A stretch of 64,000 nt of DNA from Cryptomeria japonica (GCF_030272615.1 NC_081413.1:555731136-555795135), one strand, 5' to 3'; shown: positions 42,245-55,639, counted from the first letter of the stretch. Notes: generated by a model from the sequence alone, not told the origin. A program made the numbers and translations.

Positions 42245-43440
42245 GATATATATATATATATATATATAGCACTGTGTTCTCTGATCCACATGTGATGTGT
42301 TATGGATGATGATTTATGCTATGCAATGATATGATGTTTTTATGATGATGATGTAATGCTTAGATACTAATGCTCTCGATTTTGATTATGATCTATGAGA
42401 ATATGAGAATATGATGAATGAGAATATGATGATGCATTGTATTGATTACTATGATTTGTGAGATATCTTGAAAATGAGATGTATGATAATGATATGATGT
42501 GAGATGTATCTTGAAAATGAGATGTATGATAATGATATGCAACTAAATGATCACCTTCATTTTTTCATTGTCATTCCTGTTTAGTCACTTGTTTATGCTT
42601 TGTTTGGGTTTGTCATCATTGAGCTTTTGATATATTGAAATTTAATGCAAGCATAATGGTATAATTGAACCATAATGACCCGAGTAACACTTACATGGAT
42701 TTTGATATTGCAAGATGACACAAGCGTCGAGGTATGAATTATTGCCTCACAGACAGAAAACCAAAAAAATATCAGATTCCCCCATTGCTTCCTTTAGCTT
42801 TATGCATCATCAAGAAACTTCGAAGATCTAATGATTCAAAAATTTAAGATACAAAATAGTCAAAACTTCATGCTAGATGTAAACAAATTATAATTCATAA
42901 AATCATCCATCATGTGTGTGTTAAAGTTGTATTTGCATAATAGTCTTCTTTTCTAGCCTGATGAGCAGTTGTTGATAGGGTTTTCTTAGCATGTTGCGAT
43001 ACTTGTTGTTTGTTGTCGGAATGGTTAAAGTGAGAGGAATGCTGCCCCTAGCTACAAATATCTATCGATGTGGATACATACGGTGAGCACCAAGCCATGG
43101 TGGGATATGATTATCTGATCTTTAGAGAATCAAGGATAGTGACTACTCTACGTATGTCCAGGATATTGTTGTGTAAAATATGTTGGGTGATGGCCATTTG
43201 TTGAGATTTGTATGGATAAAAAGGATATGAGTACTAATAGATAGAGGATCCGTTCTCTCACAAATAGCGCCCGTAGCCAAGTTTTCACTACTTGTTTTTA
43301 TTGCACTTTTTGTTTTTGATTTTTGTTTGTATTTTTCTGATTTTATTTTTTTTGTTTGCTTTTTCTGTGCATCGGATGACTCAAGTGTAGAATTTTTTCA
43401 GATGGATGTTGTTGGTTGGTTCATCGAGCACGTCTCCTTC
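42245..43440. other. Noncoding part of the Tat element between mobile domain and integrase
   Basis: A short TA microsatellite (42247-42266), then ATGATGATATGA-type low-complexity sequence (42300-42540), then ordinary AT-rich sequence. No gene is supported. Confidence 0.55.
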
Positions 43441-43448
43441 TAAGGTTG

Positions 43449-44633
43449 TTAACTGATAGGCACCTGATCTGTAGGTTGATATGATGACGTAGGGACCCGA
43501 CCAACTAGGTTCAAACTTCCCCTTCTTTTCTCAATCCTATTGATTTCTGGGATTTTCTTTGAGTACAAGATCAACGACTTAAAAAACCCTAGGGACAAGT
43601 CTATGGTTGTATCTTCTGCACATTTGCTGTTGGTATACTTTGATATGATCATAGGCATGTTGTCATTTTCATCCAAAAGCTCTAGTTCATGCAATTTGTT
43701 TACCCAATATTCCTCATTTGGTATGAGGCCTTTCAAAGATACTCTAAGAGATGGAATTTCTATCTCAAGAGGTAGAATTTCTTCTGATCCATACACCAAT
43801 GAATACGGTGTAGCCCCTGTAGGTTTCTGAATGCTAGTCCTGTATGCCTAGAGTGCTAGATTGAGCTATGCATGCCAATCCTTACCTGCATGATTTACTG
43901 TTTTCTTGAGGATTTTCAAGATTGTTTTATTTGATGCCTCTTCTTGACCATTCCATTGTGGGTAGTAAGGTGTAGAGAATCGATGTTGGATTTTGAATTG
44001 TTCACATAGCTCTCGCATATCTTGATTTTTTAAGGGACGCCCATTGTCTATGATAATGGAACTTGGAATGTCATATCTGCAAATGAGATAATTGAGAATA
44101 AATAAGGTAATCTATTTTCGAGTTACTGTGGTCATTAGGACTGCTTCAATCCATTTTGTGAAATACCCTATTGCAGTGATAATGAACTTGTGTCCATTTG
44201 AATAGGAAGGATGGATTTTCCCTACAAAATCAAGTCCCCATAGATAGAAAGGCCAAGATGTTGTAAATGGTTGCAGCTCTTGTGTTGGTGCATGGATAAG
44301 ATTGCCATGAATTTGGCACTTAGGACATTTCTTTGCAAATTGATAAGAGTCTTTCTCCATTGTCGGCCAGTAATATCTCATTCTCAAAAGTTTTTTGGTG
44401 AGAGTAGGACCACTTGAATGCATGCCATAGATACCATCGTGAATCTCATGTAAAGCAGAGTTAGATTCATTACAATCAAGGCAATGAAGAAGAGTACCAT
44501 CTAGACCTTGATAGTAAAGTGTGTCAACAATTAAGGTATAATGAGTGACTTGCCAGATAAAGTTGCATTTTTTGGTTGCGAGATAGGTCGAGTGGTAGGG
44601 TATTGGTTTTAAGGTATTCATAGATTGTCCCAT
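43449..44633 (-). pseudogene. int: Integrase of the Tat element
   Basis: Read leftwards. The zinc-binding domain is HEIHDGIYGMHSSG with KKCPKCQIHGN (about 44480-44310). The catalytic core shows GLDFVGKIHP (first Asp near 44225), IIDNGRP (second Asp near 44050) and a degenerate NGQEEASNK region with the Glu near 43945. The C-terminal part reads PYSLVYGSEEILPLEIEIPS, typical of Tat and Athila-type integrases. Frame breaks between 44112 and 43799 show that it is inactive. It follows the RNase H region as expected for Ty3 order. Confidence 0.8.
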
Positions 44634-45288
44634 ATAGAGGGGAGTCAGAACTGATTAATGCATAGATGACGTGGGATGCATAATTTTCATAGGCTGGGGA
44701 AAACAATTGCTCTACCAAGAACTCATAATGACTCTGTTGCTCTGGAATTTGTAGCAGTGAAGCGATAGTGGTCATTGCATCGGTCACTTTGTTGTCCAAC
44801 CTTGGTATTAGCTCGAAGGTGATATGTACAAAGTACTGTTTGAAGTCATCCGCCATTCTCTTATAGGGCATTAGTTTATCATCCTTTGTCTGATATTCAT
44901 CATTGATTTGATTGATGACTAATTGAGAGTCTCCATAGACTCTCAATTTCATGATTTTCCATTCTACAACCATTTTGATTCCTATGACCAGGGCTTCATA
45001 CTCAGCAATGTTATTGGTGCATGGAAACATCAATCTATAAGATCTTGGAATTGTGTTCCCTTCTAGAGTGATGAAAAAGATGCCAACACCCGATCCATGT
45101 TGGGTGTAGGAACTGTCAAAGTACAGGGTCCATTGCTCAGGTGTGATAGTAAGGACATCCATGTCTGGAAATTCTAACCGCATTGGTTGTTTATCTGGTA
45201 GTGGTGCTTCAGCTAGTTGATCTGCAATTACCTGTCCTTTGATAGCCCAATGCTCTGTGTATTGGATATCAAACTCACTAAGATTCAT
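44524..45288 (-). pseudogene. RNase H tail plus second (archaeal-type) RNase H, Tat element
   Basis: The frame opens with MNLSEFDIQYTEHWAIKGQV and IADQLAEAP, the end of the RT-linked RNase H. From about 45130 it continues with WTLYFDSSYTQHGSGVG, TNNIAEYEALVIG and VYGDSQLVINQI, a complete second RNase H domain with Asp, Glu and Asp in the expected order. Two RNase H domains in tandem are diagnostic of the Tat lineage. The 254-codon frame is open throughout, but RT and integrase on either side are broken. Confidence 0.85.
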
Positions 45289-45299
45289 GACCCATTTAG

Positions 45300-46673
45300 C
45301 CAGTCACTCTATAAGAGTTTCTTTGCTGAGCAAATACTTAAGAGGATCAATTTTTTCTACTAGCTTGATTGTGTGAGCTAGCATGTAATGGCAGAACTTT
45401 TGAGAGGCAAATACTACTATTAGTAAGGCCTTTTCAATGAATATACAATTTAGTTCATAGCCATTCAATGTCCTGCTTATGTAGTATATAGCTCATTCCT
45501 TGCCTTCCGGATCTTCTTGTGCTAGCAGTGCCCCCAGTGAGACTTCCGTTGGGGATATGTAGAGAATGAGCGATTTCCCTACTATTGGTAGTACCAGAAC
45601 TAGTGGATTCTTTAGATATTACTTGAGTTGATAGAATGATTTAGCACACTTGGCTTTCCATCTGAAAGGTATGTTCTTGTGTAGCAGATGATTGAATGGT
45701 AGACTTTTATCAGCTAGTTGGGATATGAATCACTTGATAGATTGTAGTCATCCTTGTAGAGATCTAAGTTGACTAATGTTCCTAGGAGGTGGCATCTCTA
45801 TGATGGCCTGTACCTTCATTGGATCTACTTCAATGCCTTTTCCAGACACAATTTAGCCTAGTAGTTTACCTAATTTGACCCCAAAGACACACTTCTTAGG
45901 GTTTAGCTTGACTTGGAATTGCTCCAATCGTTGAAAGATTTTATCTAATATGCCCAGATGTTGTGCCCAGGTGAATGACTTAGCCATTAAATCATCCACA
46001 TAGTCCTCCATGAAGGTATGCATCATATCATGAAAGATTGTCATCATCTCTCTTTGATAAGTTGCCCCAGCATTCTTTAAGCCAAAGGCATGGCATTCCA
46101 ACAATATGTTCCCCAAGGACAGACCTGAACAATTTTTTTATCTTGATCCTCTGGTGCAATTTTGATTTGATTGTAGCCAAAGAAACCATCCATTAATGAT
46201 AGCATTGCATGGCCTTCTGTTAGGTCCACAATTATGTCGATGTTGGGCAAAGGAAAGTCATCCTTTGGACATGCTTTGTTGACATCTCTAAAATTTATGC
46301 ATATTCTGATGCTTTCGTCTGGTTTTGAAACTAGTACAATGTTTAAAATATATTCAACATAATCTATAGGTCAAATGAATCTGACATCTAATAACTTCTT
46401 TAGTTTAGTTTAGACCATTAATGATGCATGCGGATTCATTTTTCTTAATTTTTGTTTGACTGTCTTAGCTTCTAGAGCAATAGATAAATGATGCATGATT
46501 AGGTTTGGATCTATTCTGAGCATATAAGCATAGGACCAAGAAAAATTGATTTTCTTTTCTTTGAAGAATTTGATAAACTCTGGTTGTTCTTCTTTTGTCA
46601 ATGATTCGGCTAGGTGTATGTTTTTAGTTGTTGCTTCTATACCTATGTTTATTGATTGAGTTGGCTCAATCAA
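45300..46673 (-). pseudogene. Reverse transcriptase of the Tat element
   Basis: Peptides in shifting minus-strand frames include MHHLSIALEAKTVKQKLRKM, FRDVNKACPKDDFPLPNID, the YVDDLMAKS active site (near 46000) and GKLLG. Many stops and frameshifts separate them. Conserved order and spacing identify a Ty3-type RT followed by its RNase H. Confidence 0.8.
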
Positions 46674-46679
46674 TATGGG

Positions 46680-48000
46680 TGACCACTCTTGATAGTGTTT
46701 AGGAAGAGTATCAAGTCTCCCATCCTTAGGTGCCTTAAAAAGTTTTTCACCCTCAGATGCATCCTTTACTTTTTATTTTTCATGATCTAGTGCTGCCATT
46801 GACTGGTTTTTAGTATTAGATCCTTTGTTTCTTTCATTTTTGTGACTGAGAGACTTGGCACTCCCTTGAGTGCAGATATCGTTATTTTTTTTGTTGGTAG
46901 AGCATGTTCCTAGGTTGACTGTACATAGATACTAGACAATAGATTCATCATATGGGAAGATAGGTATATCATGGTGTTCAAGTTCATCCCAGTCTATGAG
47001 ATAAGGAAATACAAGCAGTAAGGAGTCATTTGGTGGGTTGAGATCGGCTGCGGTAAGTGTCATGATAGAGGTAGCATTAGAGTTGTTTGGGATGATGATT
47101 AGGCTAATGAGACTGTCAAGGTCTTTGATGGTATCATCTTCTATGTAAACTTGGTCATAGTGTTGTTGTTCATTCTCCTTAGCCTCGTAGATATGTCGTG
47201 GTCCGAATTCAAGTAATCGAGACTCTGCACCTTGTCTCTCGGGAAAAAGGGGTATATATGAATGGATAGTACCTTCCTCAACATCCTTGGTAATATTTGA
47301 ACAACTACCCCATTCATAGTCATTAGAATTAGTTTCATAAGTACTGTCCCAGAGTCTCTCAGTGCTACTGACAAGTATGTTGTAAGGTGAGAAAAGATCT
47401 CTGATAATTGATACCAGTCTTGTAGTTTTTTTTTATTCAGAATCAGAGCCTTCTTGTACCCTGTGAATTTGTTCATATATTGTTTCTCCTTAGGGAGAAA
47501 TGATTTCTTCAGGTGGTGGCATTGCCTTTTTTTGAATAGGTTCTTGTACATGATGCACTTTTCTATAAGAGGCTTATTCCCTTTGAATGACAAGTTCCTT
47601 TTGTCATTTCTCTTTTTCCTGGTGTTATCGTTCTTTCCTTGTTGTTTCTGTTGCTTGGTGTAGTTCCTCTTTCCATGAGTTCTCATTGTATTTATTCTTT
47701 GCTTTCCATTGAGGTTTTTGATACTTATTTTGTGTGTTCCTAGGTGGTATGTTGTGTCCATATCCTAGTCATGTTTTGTCCCATGAAAATTGTGAAGGAG
47801 GTTCTAGCAGTTTTGTAATGCCTTCTTGACACTTGCCTATAGGTCCTTTGTCATTGTATTCCATCTGTTGCATGATCAAGAATCCTTTTCCATACTATTG
47901 TGTTGGTATGGCCACCTCTAGAGTAGCAGCTCTGACCTCTTCCTCATCCTTGTATAGACAACTAAGGATGTCTTTCTCTTTTGATTCATTTTCTAGTGTG
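46680..48000 (-). pseudogene. Degenerate inter-domain region of the Tat polyprotein
   Basis: Minus-strand sequence between protease and RT. A 206-codon frame (47761-47141) is Lys/Asn-rich and has no recognisable motif. It probably derives from the spacer domain of the polyprotein, possibly frameshifted. Confidence 0.4.
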
Positions 48001-48005
48001 CCCAA

Positions 48006-48660
48006 TTAGATAAATTTGCCATCAAACTTAGTGATGGGCTGTGTTGCTTGATGTGTAGATGCAGAAGGTTGTCCATGATATTTTGGTGATGTTGGTAATT
48101 TTGATAGACACATGGGTTCAAAAGAGTATTCTCCCATGCCTTGATCTTTGATTTTCATCTCTTTTTTGAAGTCCATGGATAAAGACTTGATCTTTTCTTG
48201 ATGATGATCTAATTTTGAGGAAGTTGGAGCTTCCTTGTTGTGTGGAACTAGGTTGTCTTGAGTTGCCCCCATAGCATTGCAATGTTGAAAATGGTTATTA
48301 TCAGCAAATATGGATATTTCATGTCCATTATACACAAATTTGACACACTAATGGTATGTTGAAGGCACTACTTGCATCTCATGTATCCAAGGACGACCCA
48401 ATAGAATACTGTATGTCCAGTCTATGTCTAAGACTTGGCACATAGTATCCCTTTGTATTGGTCCTACCTGAATAGGTAGTATCACGGTTCCTTTGGATGA
48501 CCTTTCTTCATCATCATAGGCCTTGATGGTGATCTTCTTGTTTGGATCAATAAACTATTCAGAGAAGCCTAATGCGTGAATAAGCTTTAAAGTACAAATA
48601 TTGAGACTAGCTTCTCCATCTATTAACACTCATTTAACTCGATGTTTATAGACTAAGACT
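48006..48660 (-). pseudogene. Aspartic protease region of the Tat element
   Basis: Around 48630-48560 the minus strand reads LIDGEASLNICTL, the decayed D-[ST]-G-A protease motif. LLGRPWIHEMQVVPS near 48395 is the downstream protease segment, followed by CVKFVYNGHEISIF. These are the normal landmarks of plant Ty3 protease. Stops occur between them. Confidence 0.7.
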
Positions 48661-48691
48661 TTGATATGGAACGGAGTGTTATGCAGATGAT

Positions 48692-49069
48692 TCAAGGAGA
48701 CATATCATGTTTGAAAAAGGTGAGGTTATGAGGCCCTATCATATTAGCCACCATGACTTGGAATTTATCAATGTCTAGATCTTGAGGAACATTTTTTTCC
48801 ACCAGTGCTTGTTCTAAGATGTCCTTATGTTTTGGCGAGAATTTGAGTAACTCTAGTATGGATATTTGAGCAGGATTTCTCTGCAGTTGATCAACCAAAT
48901 TATATTGAGTCTTGGGGATAGTGGTGGATGTTGATGTATGCCCTTTCAAGATGTATTTTTTAGCTCTGGTTGTTGCATTGATTGACACATGGTCTTGTTT
49001 GTCCTTGATTTTTATGACATTTATTTGGTTATCATCTGTCGATATGTGATTGATGGTGTTGTTGTACAA
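48692..49069 (-). pseudogene. Gag-protease linker of the Tat element
   Basis: A 125-codon frame contains YNLVDQLQRNPAQISILELLKFSP, a segment commonly found just before the protease of plant Ty3 polyproteins (YDLLEQLKKTPAQISLLELL-like). Confidence 0.65.
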
Positions 49070-49459
49070 GTGATTTATACGAGATCCTCCTATATTGTTT
49101 GATGATGAAGCTCCTCCCTTGTTTTAATTTGGAAGAGGATTTTTAAAAGCATCATGGTCACTGTTTGTTTTGAGACCATCAACTGTTAAATCACCTATAT
49201 CGATCATATCTTGAACAATGTTCTTAAGCCTCATGCAATCATTTGTGTGATGTCGTTTGTTTCAATGAAAATCACATAAATGCGACTTATTCCACCAAGG
49301 TGGTTTGACTTGGGGTTCAAAGTTGTTTATGGCTGGTAATGTGATAATTTTGTTCGCCATGAGTTCTTCAAACACTGATTCTAAGGTTTTCCCCAATGGT
49401 GTGTAAACGCGTCTATTTGGGAAAGTGTTGGTGTTATCTCTTTGGTTCGCATTCTTTCC

Positions 49460-50520
49460 TCAGTTCTTGTTGTTGCCTTGGTTAATGGTGTTGCCTTGGC
49501 TATTGTTGCGGCCTTGGGTATTATTGTTGGTGTTTGAAATTGAAGGTCCTTGATTGGCATTTTGTGGATAAGTGTTATTGTCTTGATTAATACCTTTTTT
49601 ATTTTTGTTAGATTGTGGGTTACCTGATAAAGCTAATACTGGTTGTTTGGACTTCATATCATTAGCATCAACTCCTCCATCATTAACAACATTTTTGTTT
49701 CTCATCCAAAATCTAGATTTGTTTAAAGTGATGTTGGTCTTTTGATTGTTAAAGGAGTGAGTGTTTGATGAGTTAGTTCCTTTAAGAACTTCAATGTTCC
49801 TTTCTTGATATAGGCTTCCTCTACTTGGATTCCATTTTCTATCAACTTGGCAAAAGATGGTATACATTGGAGCTTGAGTTGATAACTCATCTCACTATTT
49901 AGATTATCGATAAAGATCTCCATCTTTTCCTTTTCAAGCACATCTCGAGGATATCTTGAAACCATATGTCTCCAAAGCTAAAGAACCACCATGAATGTCT
50001 CATTGTTCTTTTGTTTGGTGTTACATACATCCAACATGGTGATTGCGTGCTGAATATTATAAGAGTATTGTGTGATAAATGTGTTTACCAACTCATCAAA
50101 TGATATGATGGGCTGTGTAAGTTTAGACAACCACTCCATTGTTTCCCCTCCCAAACTTCTTGGGAATAGTCTCATCAAGTAAGTGTCATCATGAGCAAAA
50201 TCTAGGCTTATGATACAAAATTCCTGAACATAATCACGGGGATCACTTTTACCATCGTACTTGTCATACTTTGGTATATCTGAATTTGGGGGAAAAGGTA
50301 CCATGTTTAATCTCTAGTCAAAGGGATAAGGACAGATCTCATCCAAGAAGTATCACACTATGGTCCCTTGTTGCATGTCCTGCATTTGCCTTTGCAGCAT
50401 CTGGATTTGTTGTGTAAGAGTGACCATGGGCGCATTTCTACGCCGAGGGAGAACTTCCTCCCTTTTATTAAGATTATCCCAAGTTCGGGTATGCTTGTGT
50501 TCAGGGGTGGTTTTTTGCTT
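49460..50520 (-). pseudogene. gag: Gag of the Tat element
   Basis: Read leftwards. LTQQIQMLQRQMQDMQ, then FPPNSDIPKYDKYDGKSDPR, FIISL-type capsid helices with LFPRSLGGETMEWLSKL, and FDELVNTFITQYSYN are the standard retrotransposon Gag core (about 50430-49980). SYQLKLQCIPSFAKLIENG follows. Downstream, Asn/Gln-rich sequence (NQGNNNSQGNTINQGN) replaces the linker. A stop at 50350 and frame changes near 49980 and 49870 break it. The N-terminus is close to the Copia LTR boundary. Confidence 0.8.
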
Positions 50521-50578
50521 AGGTATGATTTTTGAATCAGGTGTTCCTTCTTCCCTTTGTGGTTCTTGATAAGTGTAA

Positions 50579-51682
50579 TTGATGGACTTGAAAAGAACTG
50601 AGAGGGGGGTGTGAATCGGTGACACCAAAAATAAAACTACTTTAAACACTGACCAATAGACACACTTAACAAGTTTGATAAACACTATGCATGCAATCCA
50701 TAATGATATTAAAGCATCCACAACAAGTAAGACATCTACCATAACACAATTGGTTATACATGGAAAACCCAAATGGGAAAAACCATGGTGAGATGGGACT
50801 CACAAGTTAACTATCTGTAGCAATAGATAACTAACCAATTAAGGTCTACAAAGTGCTCTTCTAGGAGCAAATCCTGTTAAAGATCCCAAAGCTTAATTAA
50901 AATCTATACCTTGTAAAAGGTAGTTCCCTATTAGGAGTAACCTCGATAGAGGATTTCTGAATCCAAACTAATGGATCACCTAATTAGAGGATTTGTACAA
51001 TGAAACTTGTTAAAGCTTACTCGGTTAGGGGATTTGACTGCTGCAGTGATTAGAAAACAACAAGTAGTATGATCTAGTAGTAGCACAACATGCTTGATTA
51101 GATCCTCTTTTATGCTCAAAACTTCTTTACCAACATACTCTGTAACTTAATACTTTCGCCTTCGCACATAACAAATCTCCTTCGCTTCTCATCTTCTAAA
51201 AATAATTCATTGTGATGTCAATATATAGACATTTAGATTTCATGTCCACCTCTAGAAATCATAACACAACTTCCTAGGTGTAGTGTATTTGGTCAAACAA
51301 TCATAACTCATCACAAAAATACCGCCAAATATTTGTCGATGGGGATAACTCATCACGAATAGTGATAAACCATCACATAATCAATGAGTACCGGTTGAAA
51401 CAACAATACTGATTGGAGTTAAGCATATAAACCATTTAACTGTTGATGCTCATGTGATAATCTTCGTTGGATCTTCATGTTGATGTCGAGTTATGAATCT
51501 TCGCTAGTTGTCTTCATGCATATATCGATTGTTGCCGTGTATCGGTTAGATATATACCGATTGTAGTATAAACAACTTTGAAGTCACACACTAGTAGACA
51601 ATATGAACATATGTGTGTGTATGTGTTTCATCAATGACAACATATGATGAAGTTAATCATTACAATCATTATCAAGCCAACA
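50579..51682 (-). repeat. 3' LTR of a SIRE-like Copia derivative (minus strand)
   Basis: On the minus strand it starts TGTTGGCTTG after a GCCAAAGGGGGAAAT polypurine tract, the usual Copia/SIRE junction. It runs to about 50579; the left end is not exact. It contains the CACCCCCCTCTCAGTTC stretch that I associate with plant SIRE-type LTR ends. No partner LTR is in the window. Confidence 0.6.
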
Positions 51683-51697
51683 ATTTCCCCCTTTGGC
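51683..51697 (-). other. Polypurine tract of the Copia derivative
   Basis: GCCAAAGGGGGAAAT on the minus strand immediately before the TGTTGG LTR start. Confidence 0.75.
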
Positions 51698-52003
51698 ATT
51701 GATGGCAACACTTAGAAAATTTTATAGAAATACCGCTAAGTGTTCTTACAAAAAATATATACACATATACATATACTCCCCCTTAATACATACACCATAC
51801 AAAATTTTCACAACACACATACATATTTCTACTCCCCCTTTGACAACAATGCCAAATTGAAAAAGCAAAAAAAATATATATATAGAGAGAGAGAGAGAGA
51901 AAATTTGTATCAAAGTGTTTTTCATATACAACAACTTGAAAAAGTGAATCATGATTCATGCATTTGCAATCCTTAGAAAAATTGCATTAAAATTCCTCTC
52001 CAA

Positions 52004-55000
52004 CTATGATAAAGCATGATCCCATGTCTCTAGCAAGTTCTCAGTTAACTCGAGTGTAGACATAATCTGAGTATGAAACTCTTCCATGGAATCAAGTGAA
52101 CATGTTTTTGGAGTAGCTAAAATAGCTTCTGCATTCATGTGGGCTCTTTGTAGTATGTCCACTTGGGATGTGAGTTGACTCTTCAATTCCTTCAGTGACC
52201 GGAGTCTTTTTTCTTTTTCAAGATCATAGGCATCTAACCCGTTGTGCAAATAATCCACAGATTTGCTAAAAGCAAAAATAGAGTCTTGAAGTGGTACATA
52301 TGCATTGCATATCTTTTCTATCTCTTGCTCAGTTTCAGTTCGCCTATTATTGATATCAGCAAAAAATAATGAAACATTAGAAGTAGATGCAATATATTTC
52401 CCTCCTATTTCAATAGCTTGTCATAATAAATCTTTATTAATAGATAGAGCAAGTTTTCCTGTATCAATCTCTTTCATAAGTTGCTCTCCTTATTTTTTCC
52501 TATAACTCTTCTCAGCATATGTTTGTGTTGCTTCTTCTAGGGACTTAATTTGGTCAAATGCATCTACAACCAGTTGACCAAATTTTCTAATAGGTGTTGT
52601 CAAATGCCCTATAGCAGTTTCTTGTAGTAGACTTGTCAAAATATCTACAACAATCTGAATGGTTTTTTCTTCCATTCTTTGTTCTTTAAGTCTCTTCTTG
52701 TGTGCCCTAGATTGCATGACAGTTGCAATATTCATCATTTTAGATGCACTCATATTATCAACAATTATAGGCCCTGAGATGCCTAATGAGTCATCATCAT
52801 CTTCATCAGTATGATGTATGACTAATGATTTTACCGGTTCAAAAGATGTTACTTTAACAATCTATTTTTTTCTTCATCCTTCTATGTTTCTTGTGCAGAA
52901 ATCTCTATATCAACTATTGCATCATATTCCTTATGAATGTCATGTGAAACTGGTGGCAGTTGGGATTTCATTGGTTGTTCCTTGATAGGTAGAATATCCA
53001 CTCTTGGTTGAGTTGTCGGTTTCTCAACTGAAGTAACCTATGATACAGTGATTCCAGGTGGCTACATATCAGGTGTGGTTATGTCACCAGATAAATCAAT
53101 TGAATCTTGAATATCATCATCAAGTATGACTTGTTGGAAAATAGTGTCATCCTTCTTCTTGACAGGATAAACAACATCAGGTTGCACAATTTCTTCCTCA
53201 TCCATTTCAGGTTGATCAACGGTATCTTGCTCATCCTTAGAGGAATGAATATGCTCTTTCATTTGTTGGATGTTACAAGAAATTTGATGAGTCTCAGTCT
53301 CAACAAGTTGCACCTTTCCACTAATCAGCTTCAATCTTCTTGTTTTGTAATCAAAATGAACTTTGTACTTATCAACCAATTCATTCAGCTTATTCTTTGA
53401 CAAATTAGAAAAATATTGTACAAATAAATCATCAATTCTTTCTTTATTGTTTCCTCCCATTTATTCAAAAGAATAGTATACAAGGAGTTAGAGATATCAT
53501 TTTCAAGATCGCGAGGTAATCTATTGTAATGACACAAAAAAGTGATTACCTATTGAATAACTTGTTCCTTTTCATTTTCATTGAATGAATCAAAATGTTC
53601 TTTGAATTTATCAAATAAGTTTCTTCCTAATGTCTTCATTATTCTCTCAAAGGTAGTCTTAAGCTTGTAAGTAGAGATATCAAAAGGCACAGTTGCCTTT
53701 GGCACATTCTTCACTAGTTTGGCCAATTTACCAGTTGCCTTCATCTTCTTTGGTTCCTCCTCAGTATCAGTACCTTCAGATTCCTCTTGGAGAATTAGTT
53801 TCCGACATATTTTCTTTGATGCAGTTTCCTTCTTTACATACACTTTAGGTTCTGGTTCCGTTTTGGTTTGGATACTTCGTGTCACTCTTGTACTTTTTAT
53901 CAGTGGAGGTGCTTACTCAACTTTCTTCTTCTTACCTTTACCACTTATGGTAGGAACACTATAGGTTTTAGCTTGTGTAGCCTGAACTTCAACTGTATCC
54001 AGTTTTGCCTTTTTTTTGTCTACAGGAGATGCCAACAAGTTATTGGCATAACCGATCAGCAAGTCATAGTTGACCTCATAGCTCATATCCTCCATTTCAT
54101 ATTCTCTAGGATCAATAGCCTCCATTAAACAAAAATTAGTGGTAACAGTAAAAATAATGTCCTTAGCAAAGTGTTTTACCACATCCTTAGGCAATCTCAT
54201 TCTCATACTCATTTTCTTCTGAAATTCATTGAATTATTTGTTCATGGAAGTAGAGAAAGTATTCTTCACAGCCTTGATACTATTCTCAATCTGGGCAGAT
54301 ACCGGTAGATCCTTAGACCATTCAAGATCACCTATTCCTGGTAGGAAATTTTGGAAATAAAAGAATAGGCCGATCAATAACTGTCCAAATTTAAACTTTT
54401 GACTACTATCCTTCTTGATAGACTGAAGGTTCAACAATAATTGTCTCCTTATGGCCTCACATAGGTCATAATTAACATTTTCAGTTATCATCTTGTATGT
54501 AGTATGCACTACTGCAGATGGAACACTATTCATTCTTCTAGAATAGAATACCCAGTAGCCTATAACCATAGCTGCCAACTTTATTATTGGGTCCCTAATG
54601 TTATTCACAGAAAAAGCATGCCCATCAGAGGTTGATTCGGTTAGAGTGTTTATTGTATTCTTTTGAAATACGCCTCAGCTTAGGTACTTCATTGGTTGAG
54701 TAAAAACCAGTTATAACTTGAATAGCTTCCTTGGTTATGGTATGAGTTCTTTCAAAATACATGTTTTCCCCATGAACACGACTCATAATAATTCAAATAT
54801 GTTCTTCAAAATATTCAAGGAAATACGCTGCATTATGAAAACCTTTTTGATAAACCCTAATATATTCTGGTTGAATCTTTCCATTTTCATTGCAAAGGGA
54901 TTTCAACTGAGAATATATCGACAATGATCCTAAATCCTCAATTTTGCAATCAAGGTAGCTGGACAAAACTTTTTTCACTACGACACCACTACGAACTTGT

Positions 55001-55098
55001 GACAAAGAATTATAAGACACAATCTTTTTTGCCTCTACAACTTCCATAGGTTCAGATTTAATCATCAATTTCTCTACTAACTTAGAAGATGATGCCAT
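52004..55098 (-). pseudogene. Roughly 1000-codon unrecognised protein of the Copia derivative
   Basis: Read leftwards from MASSSKLVEKLMIKSEPMEV at 55098. Successive frames give EYIRVYQKGFHNAAYFLEYF, RDPIIKLAAMVIGYWVFYSR, FKFGQLLIGLFFYFQNFLPG, then a Lys/Glu-rich middle (TKTEPEPKVYVKKE, GTDTEEEPKKMK), coiled-coil-like LNELVDKYKVHFDYKTRRLK, and a C-terminal helical part (DLEKEKRLRSLKELKSQL) ending near 52004. At least six stops or frameshifts interrupt it. The N-terminal half vaguely recalls the putative plant transposon protein domain found in some LTR elements; that is a weak guess. Its place between Gag and the polypurine tract fits an extra or env-position gene, with pol absent. Confidence 0.55.
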
Positions 55099-55099
55099 T

Positions 55100-55639
55100 C
55101 TAGATAAACTAGATTTCGAAGAAAGATTCCCAAAGAAATACCTTATTTCATGCGTGTTGCCTCATTCGCTAGTTGAATACACAAGTGCACACCAATTCAG
55201 TCTTCACCGACCTTCAAATCAGCTTGATTAGTCAAATTTGGATACACTTTTGACTAAAATCAACTAATCAATCCTTTCTCAGCTCTGCAAGTGCTCAAAA
55301 ATTCTTTCTCGAATGCGTTAGGGTAAAAATAATAAAGTGAAAACTCGCTTTTATCCTTTTTACCTACTGCATTAAATTCTCGCCCATTAGGGTTACAAAC
55401 CCTAATTTTACCACTTAATAATATATACAGTTTTGACATATGTAAAACCGATTGATAACCGAATGACAGAAAGTTATCAAAATTTCATGCATTCAAATTC
55501 TCTTACCACTCATTCATCTCAAGGGGTCTAGAAGTGGATTTACCATTATGTTCCCCTTAGCCATATTAAAAAGGCTTAGTTCATCAGTGTAGGATTCTCC
55601 ACACTGGGTGAAGGGATAGCTTCTTCTTCAGGTGAATCA
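55100..55639. other. Noncoding spacer in the Copia derivative
   Basis: AT-rich sequence between the Gag remnant and the long frame. On the minus strand it contains AAACCCTAACCCTAATGG-like pieces but no gene. Pol would normally lie here. Confidence 0.5.

Larger units (their letters stand above)
31694..50578 (-). mobile_element. Tat-lineage Ty3 element, internal region (decayed, nested)
   Basis: On the minus strand, right to left, I read Gag, protease, RT, two successive RNase H domains and integrase. An untranslated region with an antisense plant mobile domain fragment follows, then the polypurine tract and 3' LTR. Dual RNase H and extra genes downstream of integrase are hallmarks of Tat (Ogre/Retand) elements. 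It is interrupted by NA1 (33398-41842). Its 5' side is lost at about 50579, where a Copia-type LTR begins. The 5' LTR is not in the window. Confidence 0.75.

Noticed and set aside
50353-50772. 139-codon minus-strand frame with a hydrophobic N-terminus
   Set aside because: It is a fusion across the Copia LTR boundary into the Tat Gag. Only the part left of about 50579 is real Gag sequence.
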